Positions 58,149-64,000 of a DNA stretch of 64,000 nt are shown here, one piece after another. The DNA comes from an uncultured Lachnospiraceae bacterium. GTDB taxonomy: Bacteria > Bacillota > Clostridia > Lachnospirales > Lachnospiraceae. The position numbers and the translations under genes were made by a program. A model generated the notes under the pieces. The model saw only the letters and a program-made list of their open reading frames with translations. It ran no database searches and was not told the origin of the DNA. How positions within the stretch are numbered: the stretch's first letter is position 1; the number at the start of each line of letters is the position of its first letter. The stretch spans positions 21,821 to 85,820 of the forward strand of contig CAMNFR010000005.1 in NCBI GenBank assembly GCA_946537305.1, written 5' to 3'.

Positions 58149-59375
58149 TTATTGTCTCGCCGCCACATTCGCCTTCATCAGTTTCTTCTCCGCTTTGGTC
58201 AGCTTGTCGTATTTTGTCAGATCCCAGTATTTTACGACCTTTCCCAGATATTCTGCGTAATCAGGGTCTGTTGCATAACCACCCTTCTGAATAATTCTGA
58301 ACGCCTTCATATAGTCGGTGCAGCCGACCACTCCAGAATAACGCAGCTTACTGCTGCTTCCGTAGGTCTTATATGTCAGATAGGCCGAATGATCCGCAAT
58401 GCTTTCCTCCCAGTTCTTATACTGACGGAAATAATCATAGATCATAACATCCTTACCATCCAGGTACTCGCCCGTCATGATGCCATACTTCGACTCTCCG
58501 TCCCAGGTAGAACCGGTCCAGCCTACACCGCTGGAAGATATCTTGATTCCAAATATATTATTGGCTTCCAGCGAAAGTACGGACATTCCATAACCGCTCT
58601 CAAGAATCGCCTGCGCCGCTGTCACAGAGGCCAGGATTCCTGTGTTGATATAGTCCTGATGCGCCGCCTTGCCAATATATTCCACAAACTCCTTCTTTGT
58701 CATGCTCTCCCGATCGATCTTTCCGGAGGCATCAAAGTGTACACGGGTAGAACCGCCTTTGGGGCCCCATTGATTTTTATACTGTGCACCGATGGTCCCG
58801 GGAGAACCGGATGTCTCAAAATAGATCCTGTCATCTCCCTCGTTCATCCATCCGGTATATACACTTCCTTTTACGCCCTTTTTGCCGGTAGGCCGCAGGT
58901 AATACGTTTTGCCGCCGATTTCCTGCCAGCCGGTGGCCAGAACGCCGTCCTCTCCAAAGTAGAACACCTTGCTGCCGATCTTCTGCCAGCCGGTCACCAT
59001 ACGGCCGTATTTTCCTGCCGATTTGGTCTTCAGGAAATAATAGGTCTTACCGCTGACGGTATTTACCCAGCCGCCTTTCAGCTGGCCGCTCTTCCCTTTC
59101 ACAGTGCTTTTTGTACCGTAGTACTTGTATCCGCCTACGGAAAACCAACCCTGCTTTACTTTCCCGCTTTTCGGGAAGTAGTAGTATTTGCTTTTGATCT
59201 TCAGGAATTTCTTCTTGGCATACTTTCCGTTATTTTGACGGTATTTCCATTTGCTTCCGCTTTTGACCCATTTAGCGGTCGCCGCCTGCGCTGTCCCTGC
59301 GTAGGTCACGCTGAAAATAAGCGCAGCCAGGATCAGAAGAACAGCGGAAAGAATTTTTCTGTTTGTTTTCTCCAT
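58149..59375 (-). CDS. Secreted wall-binding N-acetylglucosaminidase
   Basis: A 408-residue exported protein. A signal peptide (~1-31, ILSAVLLILAALIFSVTYAGT, ends quoted ILSAVLLILAA) is followed by wall-binding repeats of the choline-binding type (about 35-215; KYYYFPKSGKVKQGWF, KVFYFGEDGVLATGWQEIG, KTYYLRPTGKKG, with recurring G-W and Y-Y/F), and a C-terminal FlgJ/LytD-type glucosaminidase domain (about 228-395: TGILASVTAAQAILESGYGM with the catalytic Glu, NIFGIKIS, YADHSAYLT-like IADHSAYLTY). It should cut the glycan of peptidoglycan outside the cell. Consensus promoter and its own terminator: a one-gene unit. Confidence 0.93.
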   Translation of the reverse strand: MEKTNRKILSAVLLILAALIFSVTYAGTAQAATAKWVKSGSKWKYRQNNGKYAKKKFLKIKSKYYYFPKSGKVKQGWFSVGGYKYYGTKSTVKGKSGQLKGGWVNTVSGKTYYFLKTKSAGKYGRMVTGWQKIGSKVFYFGEDGVLATGWQEIGGKTYYLRPTGKKGVKGSVYTGWMNEGDDRIYFETSGSPGTIGAQYKNQWGPKGGSTRVHFDASGKIDRESMTKKEFVEYIGKAAHQDYINTGILASVTAAQAILESGYGMSVLSLEANNIFGIKISSSGVGWTGSTWDGESKYGIMTGEYLDGKDVMIYDYFRQYKNWEESIADHSAYLTYKTYGSSSKLRYSGVVGCTDYMKAFRIIQKGGYATDPDYAEYLGKVVKYWDLTKYDKLTKAEKKLMKANVAARQ

Positions 59376-59439
59376 GTATAGATACCAACCTCTCGATAAA
59401 CTCTTTTACACGTTCGTAGTTGTAACATCTTTGTAATAT

Positions 59440-59468
59440 ATTGTAAACAAGTATGTAAGAGTTGTCAA
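59440..59468 (-). promoter_or_regulatory. Consensus promoter of the glucosaminidase gene
   Basis: Minus strand: -35 TTGACA (59463-59468), 17-bp spacer, -10 TACAAT (59440-59445), leaving a leader of about 58 nt. Confidence 0.9.
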
Positions 59469-59515
59469 GTCTAAACATAGTACGGATAGATATCAAATAC
59501 GGGTGTGCCTATATT

Positions 59516-61309
59516 TTACTCTCTGGTGGCCTCATCCCAGCGGATGCAAGCCCTGGTATACTTTTCGAAGAGTTCTTCACTGTCTTCCGAGAGTGAGAAC
59601 AGCCCTTTCAGCCAGGCCTCCTGCGCAGCCTGCAGATCTTCCGCGGCCCGTTCGCTCTTCCATTCGAGGTAGGCACTTTCTGTGGAAATTTCACGCAGCC
59701 GGCCTCTCTCCCCGCGCGGCACGGCACGAAGACTTTCGATCATCGCCTGTTCTTTCATGGTGCGACGATTATCCCGAGCCCGATCTGCCGTAAGGCGGTG
59801 CTCTGTATAATGTTCATATCCAAACGGATAGAACAGAATCTCTTCCTGACCTTTCTCGGTCAGCAGCAAGGAGTTCGCCACCCTGCTGACCAGATAGCGG
59901 TCATGCGACACCAGTAAAATCGTACCGGTGTAGCTCATCAGCAGAGATTCAATGGTCTCCCGTGCCGGAATATCCATGTGATTGGTAGGCTCATCCAGCA
60001 GTAATACATTCGGCCGTTCTGTCAGAAGCTTTGCCAGGACCAGTCTTGCCTTCTCTCCGCCGGACAGGTCGCTCACCCGCCGTCCCAGATCATTCGACCG
60101 GAAAAGATATTCCGCCAAGGTCTGACGGACTTCCTTTTCCGTGAGAGCCGGGAAATGCTGCAGGAACCACTCCCTCACGGATAATTCAGAGGTGATAGCG
60201 GCGCTTTGCTGGTCAAAATACCCGATCTCTACGCGGTTTCCCACAGATAATCGTCCTTTTACCGGGGGAAGTTCTCCGGCTAAAGTCCGTAACAGAGTCG
60301 TCTTACCACTTCCGTTTTCTCCCCAGACAGCCCAACGGGCTCCCCGAGGTACACGAAAGGTACATTTCAGCAGAGCCTTTCCGTAGCCGATCTCCAGATC
60401 CTCGCCTGCAAAGATCCAGCGGGCCGGTTTGGTAAGCGGCTCTATGTCGCCGGTATGTATATGGATCCGGTCTTCTATGGGCTTTTCCACCCGGGGCATC
60501 CTGTCCAGAATCTTCTTCCTGGAACGCGCAAAGGCTGCCTTATTGGGCTTATGCTTAAAACGTTCAATCAGGTCCTTTAGCCTTTTTTCTTCCGCCTGCT
60601 GACGTTCCCACGCAGCCAACTGTCTGGCATAGGAAGCGCTTCTTTCCTGACGGTAGTGGGTATAATTTCCTGGATACCGAGTGATCTTTCCGCTCTCCAG
60701 CTCACAGACGACATCTGCCGCACGGTCAAGGAAATATCGGTCATGCGACACCATTACGACAGCCTTTTCATAGTGTCGGAGTTCCTCCTCCAGCCACAGG
60801 ACCGTTTTCTCGTCCAAATGATTGGTTGGTTCATCCAAAAGAAGGATATCCGGCTGCTGTAGCAGCAATCTGGCCAGGGCAATCTTTGTTTGTTCGCCGC
60901 CGGAAAAAGCGGACAGTGGTTTATTCTTATCCTCGAGCTTCAGGCCGAGTCCTGTATAGATGCGGTCAAACTCCACCGAGGCGGCAAAATGTTCAGGGCT
61001 GAATGCTTCTTCAAAATCCGGAAGCGCCGAAGCAACATATTCCCGCACAGACAGGGAGCCATCCTCTGTCACCTGCTGTGACAGTGTTTCTATGGTTAAC
61101 GTCCGAGACGTATACAATCCGGATTCCGGATTCTTTTCATTTGTATCCAGCTGCAGATCTCCCGCCAGCACACGCAGAAGCGTCGTCTTTCCGCATCCAT
61201 TGCGTCCGACCACAGCAATTTTTTCTGTTCCTCGAACAAAGAAGTCTGTGTGATTCAATACGACCTTGTCTCCAAAGGAAACGCTTCCGTCTTTGATTTC
61301 CAGCAGCAT
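59516..61309 (-). CDS. ABC-F family ATPase (ribosome-acting type)
   Basis: A 597-residue protein with two ABC domains and no membrane part. First domain: GRNGCGKTTLLRVLAG (residue ~35), signature FSGGEQTKIALARLLL, LLLDEPTNHLD. Second: GENGSGKTTLLRTLAG (~340), LSGGEKARLVLAKLL, LLLDEPTNHMD. A charged linker (about 245-305, with RLKDLIERFKHKPNKAAFA) joins them, and a C-terminal helix follows. ABC-F proteins bind the ribosomal E site and either tune translation or protect against antibiotics; the subfamily cannot be set here. It is followed by no transporter gene. Confidence 0.9.
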   Translation of the reverse strand: MLLEIKDGSVSFGDKVVLNHTDFFVRGTEKIAVVGRNGCGKTTLLRVLAGDLQLDTNEKNPESGLYTSRTLTIETLSQQVTEDGSLSVREYVASALPDFEEAFSPEHFAASVEFDRIYTGLGLKLEDKNKPLSAFSGGEQTKIALARLLLQQPDILLLDEPTNHLDEKTVLWLEEELRHYEKAVVMVSHDRYFLDRAADVVCELESGKITRYPGNYTHYRQERSASYARQLAAWERQQAEEKRLKDLIERFKHKPNKAAFARSRKKILDRMPRVEKPIEDRIHIHTGDIEPLTKPARWIFAGEDLEIGYGKALLKCTFRVPRGARWAVWGENGSGKTTLLRTLAGELPPVKGRLSVGNRVEIGYFDQQSAAITSELSVREWFLQHFPALTEKEVRQTLAEYLFRSNDLGRRVSDLSGGEKARLVLAKLLTERPNVLLLDEPTNHMDIPARETIESLLMSYTGTILLVSHDRYLVSRVANSLLLTEKGQEEILFYPFGYEHYTEHRLTADRARDNRRTMKEQAMIESLRAVPRGERGRLREISTESAYLEWKSERAAEDLQAAQEAWLKGLFSLSEDSEELFEKYTRACIRWDEATRE

Positions 61310-61333
61310 ATATTTCTCCTGTTATCTCTTCTG

Positions 61334-62206
61334 TCAGTTCTCAAGAATATCTTCTATAAAGCCTTCTCCGCGGACATCGCTGACACTGCTGATAATCACA
61401 AAGGCCATAGGATCATGTTTGCGGATGATTCTCTTGACCGGAACGATCTCACGCCGTGAGACAACACACATCAGCATGGTGCGCTCGCTTCCTGTATAAA
61501 GGCCCCTGATCGACAGGCTGCTGGCGCCGCGGCTGAGAGTGTTCATAATCTCATCCGCGATCTGATCATTCTCCCGGGAGATACAGTAGACCATTTGTGC
61601 GTTTCGCTGACCCGTAAGAATCAGATCAGACACCCGTGCGATCAGATATACGCCCACGACCGCGTACAGGCTGGGCGCGATCCCGAACACCACGACGCCC
61701 GTCAGCACCACACCCGCATCCAGAACGCCAATAATGGTTGCCACATTGGTTCCGGGCAGATATTTGGAGATGGCCATGCCCAGCATGTCCGTGCCGCCGG
61801 TGGATGCCTGCGCCATGATGACCAATGCAGAACCGGCCCCGGCACATACGCCGCCGAACAATGCCGCCAGAATGCGATCCCCTTCTACCAGGTTTACCGT
61901 GGGTACCAGATACAAGGATAGCGACATAAAAACCGTTCCCAGCAGAGAGCTCATGACAAAGCGTCGGCCCCGGGACAAAAATCCGGCCAGATAGATGGGG
62001 ATGTTCAGCACCAGCGTGGACATCCAAAGGGGAACGCCGCCAGGTACGACCTGGGAAGTCAGATTTCGTATAACAATGCCAAGTCCGCTGACGCCACCCG
62101 TGACCATCTCATTGGGATCGAAAGCCGTATTATAAGCCACAGCCAGAAGAAGTGTCCCGATAAAGATCATGACTGCCTTTTTTGCCCATTCCGATATTCT
62201 CTTCAC
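61334..62206 (-). CDS. YitT family membrane protein (DUF161/DUF2179)
   Basis: A 290-residue protein with five to six transmembrane helices (AVMIFIGTLLLAVAYNTAF, MSTLVLNIPIYLAGFL, SLLGTVFMSLSLYLVPTV, AALFGGVCAGAGSALVIMA, GVLDAGVVLTGVVVFGIAPS) and a cytosolic DUF2179 domain at the C-terminus (MNTLSRGASSLSIRGLYTGS and MAFVIISSVSDVRGEGF). No transported substrate is proven. The start is a GTG at 62206 after AAGGAGG; an ATG frame further up would read into the 6S RNA terminator region. Confidence 0.88.
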   Translation of the reverse strand: MKRISEWAKKAVMIFIGTLLLAVAYNTAFDPNEMVTGGVSGLGIVIRNLTSQVVPGGVPLWMSTLVLNIPIYLAGFLSRGRRFVMSSLLGTVFMSLSLYLVPTVNLVEGDRILAALFGGVCAGAGSALVIMAQASTGGTDMLGMAISKYLPGTNVATIIGVLDAGVVLTGVVVFGIAPSLYAVVGVYLIARVSDLILTGQRNAQMVYCISRENDQIADEIMNTLSRGASSLSIRGLYTGSERTMLMCVVSRREIVPVKRIIRKHDPMAFVIISSVSDVRGEGFIEDILEN

Positions 62207-62268
62207 GTTCTCCTCCTTCCGCAGCCCCAATATGAGGATGTACTTTTTACAATTTTTTCTGTACAACG

Positions 62269-62293
62269 AAAAAAGCCCCCAAGGAGCTTTTTT
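62269..62293 (-). terminator. Terminator of the 6S RNA gene
   Basis: Minus strand: AAAAAAGCTCC-TTG-GGGGCTTTTTT, a short stem with long A/T flanks, just after the 6S closing stem. Confidence 0.88.
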
Positions 62294-62480
62294 CGATTGC
62301 TGTATAAACCCGGAGTGCCGTTCCCGTATGTTTGAGTCCCAGCCTTAAGCCAGGTGGGTAACCGCAGATGGCACTTCAGCCTTCCACTCAAAGGAGGCCT
62401 GACATCCGCCCATCGATATAGGAATCCCGTATGTAAAAATGTAGGTTCAAATAAAGCGAGTGGTCGAACACCCCAGGCAT
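62269..62480 (-). ncRNA. ssrS: 6S RNA, regulator of RNA polymerase
   Basis: About 185-210 nt on the minus strand. The ends pair: CCTGGGGTG near 62466-62476 with CACTCCGGG near 62311-62319, the closing stem of 6S. Inside, a long imperfect hairpin with CTGCGGTTACCCACCTGGC and GGCTGGGACTC recalls the Firmicute 6S consensus. 6S mimics an open promoter, binds sigma-A holoenzyme and is used to make pRNA. It has its own promoter and terminator and no coding frame. The call is from recalled consensus plus structure; a covariance search was not run. Confidence 0.8.
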
Positions 62481-62484
62481 GGGC

Positions 62485-62513
62485 AGTATAACATAAACCG
62501 ACGACAATGGCAA
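62485..62513 (-). promoter_or_regulatory. Promoter of the 6S RNA gene
   Basis: Minus strand: -35 TTGCCA (62508-62513), 17-bp spacer, -10 TATACT (62485-62490), with the start expected at 62478-62480. Confidence 0.85.
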
Positions 62514-62529
62514 TAGTTTTGTTCTCGTT

Positions 62530-62925
62530 TTACAGCAGAAACGCCTGCGGAAGGATTTCTGACAATGTGAAGACCTGAGGTTTTCCTTCATCCCCCTCCA
62601 GGATCACCTTCATATCCGGCCCTCCGAATTCCGCCATCACCTGGCGGCAGATACCACAGGGCGGGGTATAGCTGCTTTCCTGATCCTTCGGTCCTCCGGC
62701 CACTGCCACCGCCAGGATCTTTCTCTCCCCTTCGCTTATGGCATGTCCGATAGCATTTCGTTCCGCGCAGGTGCCGGCCGGATAGCTGGCGTTTTCCATG
62801 TTCGCGCCGGTATACACCTTACCGGATTCCGCCAGCACGGCGGCGCCAACATAAAAGGAGGAATATGGCGCATACGCCATTTTTCGCGCCAGACGCGCTT
62901 TTTCCAGCAATGCAATATCAGTCAT
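62530..62925 (-). CDS. cdd: Cytidine deaminase
   Basis: Deaminates cytidine and deoxycytidine to uridine forms. The 131-residue tetrameric-type enzyme has the zinc motif TCAERNAIGHAISEG (Cys-Ala-Glu) near residue 53 and PPCGICRQVMAEF (PCxxC) near residue 88; NMENASYPAGTCAERN binds ribose. It lies 22 bp after the binding-protein gene and just upstream of the 6S promoter. Confidence 0.96.
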   Translation of the reverse strand: MTDIALLEKARLARKMAYAPYSSFYVGAAVLAESGKVYTGANMENASYPAGTCAERNAIGHAISEGERKILAVAVAGGPKDQESSYTPPCGICRQVMAEFGGPDMKVILEGDEGKPQVFTLSEILPQAFLL

Positions 62926-62947
62926 ATTCTCTCCCTTCTGCAGAAAA

Positions 62948-64000
62948 TCACTCTGCCTTCAGTTCCTTCCAAAGATCATTATACAGCGCCGTCGTAGCCG
63001 CATCCGTCTGCGTGCAGACTTCGCAGTTCTCCATGGAGGATTCCGGCGGCACCAACGCTTCGTTGGCGCGATCCTCCGGACTCATCGCGTCTATTACGGC
63101 CTGATTGGGCGTGGAATAATAGATATACTCAAAATTCTTCTGAGCGTTCTCCTCCCGGCAGAGGAAATCCAGGAATTTCTGCGCCGCTTCCAGATTCTGA
63201 CAGTCTTTGGTGACGCCCCAGGAATCGATCCAGATCTCGGAGCCTTCCTTCGGTACCACATAGGTCAGATCAGAATTATACTGGTTGCCCAGATAAGCTT
63301 CACCGGAATAGACAACGGCCATGGCAGCATTGCCGGCTACTACCTCATCGCGGGCCTCATCCACCAGATACGCCTGCACATCCGGCTTCTGCGCCATCAG
63401 CAGCTCATGCGCCTCGCGGATCTCGTTTTCGTCCGTGGTGTTCAAAGAGTAGCCCAGATATTTCAGCGCCACGATATAGCTGTCACGGACACTGTTCTGC
63501 ATAATGATATTGCCGGCGTATTCGTGATTAAAAAGAACCTCCCAACTGTCAATGGGTTCTTTCACCATCGTAGTGTTATACAGAATGCCAACGGTTCCCC
63601 AGAAGTGAGGTACCGTATACTGATTTCCGGGATCAAAGGCTTCGGACATCTGCCAGTATTTTTCACCGATATTATCCTTATTCTCGAAAGCGGAAAGATC
63701 GATCTTCTGAAGCTCCCCTTCTTCGATCAGGCGCTTCATCATATAATCGGAGCTGCATACCAGATCATATTGAATGGCGCCGGATTTATACTTGGTGTAC
63801 AGATCCTCCGGAGTCAGTGCCTCCTCATACTTGATCTCAATCCCGGTCTCCTCCGTGAAGGCATCGATCACATCCGGATCCAAATATTCACTGTAGTTGA
63901 AAACGGTCAGAGACTGCTTGCCGTCGGAAGACGCGCTGCCGCCGTCCCCGCCGGAACCGCAGGCCGCCAATCCTGCAGAAAGTGCTGCAGCCAGAACAAG
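62948..64000 (-). CDS. potD: Spermidine/putrescine-type ABC substrate-binding lipoprotein (start beyond the window)
   Basis: Extracellular binding protein of a polyamine-type ABC importer. At the right edge is the end of a lipoprotein signal: SAGLAAC with lipobox L-A-A-C and Cys at 63959-63961; about 10 signal residues are visible and the rest is outside. The mature part is about 335 residues with NYSEYLDPDVIDAFTEETGI (ends quoted NYSEYLDPDV) and DLVCSSDYMMKRLIEEGELQ, typical of PotD/PotF. The permease and ATPase genes should lie beyond 64000. Polyamine specificity is the family default. Confidence 0.9.
   Translation of the reverse strand, partial: LVLAAALSAGLAACGSGGDGGSASSDGKQSLTVFNYSEYLDPDVIDAFTEETGIEIKYEEALTPEDLYTKYKSGAIQYDLVCSSDYMMKRLIEEGELQKIDLSAFENKDNIGEKYWQMSEAFDPGNQYTVPHFWGTVGILYNTTMVKEPIDSWEVLFNHEYAGNIIMQNSVRDSYIVALKYLGYSLNTTDENEIREAHELLMAQKPDVQAYLVDEARDEVVAGNAAMAVVYSGEAYLGNQYNSDLTYVVPKEGSEIWIDSWGVTKDCQNLEAAQKFLDFLCREENAQKNFEYIYYSTPNQAVIDAMSPEDRANEALVPPESSMENCEVCTQTDAATTALYNDLWKELKAE

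Overview
The window is chromosomal DNA from a Gram-positive anaerobe of the class Clostridia, most probably Lachnospiraceae. This is inferred from gene order and family content: nusB-xseA-xseB-ispA-dxs, ylxM-ffh-rpsP-khpA-rimM-trmD, pyruvate phosphate dikinase, DUF5721, DUF4125/DUF4037 and a Firmicute-type 6S RNA. About 62 protein genes, one tRNA and one 6S RNA are supported. All but two genes (a DUF5721 gene and the PRPP synthetase gene) lie on the minus strand, so the window is a single leading-strand-like block and is best read from 64000 down to 1.

Layout from the right: a polyamine-type binding lipoprotein and cytidine deaminase (62.5-64 kb); 6S RNA with a textbook promoter and terminator; a YitT membrane protein and an ABC-F ATPase; a secreted glucosaminidase with wall-binding repeats; an XRE regulator; pheST; secG-smpB; aspartokinase and ROK glucokinase; a lone BlaI-type repressor; DegV; serC; tRNA-Val; an FprA flavodiiron protein; a TPR / nucleotidyltransferase-like / DUF4125 cassette; ppdK; a CLC antiporter with fluoride-type motifs; the ylxM-ffh-rpsP-khpA-rimM-trmD-thrE ribosome/SRP operon; prs (plus strand); DUF512-der-plsY-gpsA-deoD-rnhA-alaS-capA; rpsU; phoH-ybeY and two flavoproteins; DUF896; an NhaC antiporter, hisB and an orphan sensor kinase; DUF5721 (plus); a beta-CASP nuclease-like protein and queH; ackA; a 740-bp gene-poor segment; a NrdG / membrane protein / Hsp70-like operon; a pair of CobW GTPases; and the asp23-nusB-xseAB-ispA-dxs operon, cut by the left edge.

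Most of the window is housekeeping. Four places are less ordinary. (1) The gap at 9612-10348 carries four diverged copies of a ~41-bp palindromic repeat, on both strands, with paired changes in the stem, beside a 65-bp hairpin and two small stem-loops. (2) The operon at 6205-9611 joins an Hsp70-like ATPase with a C-terminal hydrophobic hairpin to a two-helix membrane protein and a NrdG activase that lacks nrdD. (3) The zinc-type locus at 3945-6120 holds a CobW protein with a tandem-repeat His/Asp/Glu domain, a second CobW-like protein that appears fused to a DUF1980/YcgQ-like domain, and a palindrome inside the promoter. (4) The cassette at 43877-46291 holds TPR, Pol-beta-type nucleotidyltransferase-like DUF4037 and DUF4125 proteins. 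No CRISPR array, prophage, transposase gene or rRNA was seen.

Functions are assigned from protein motifs read by eye and from recalled family knowledge. No database search, folding program or alignment was run. Promoter and terminator calls are pattern matches.
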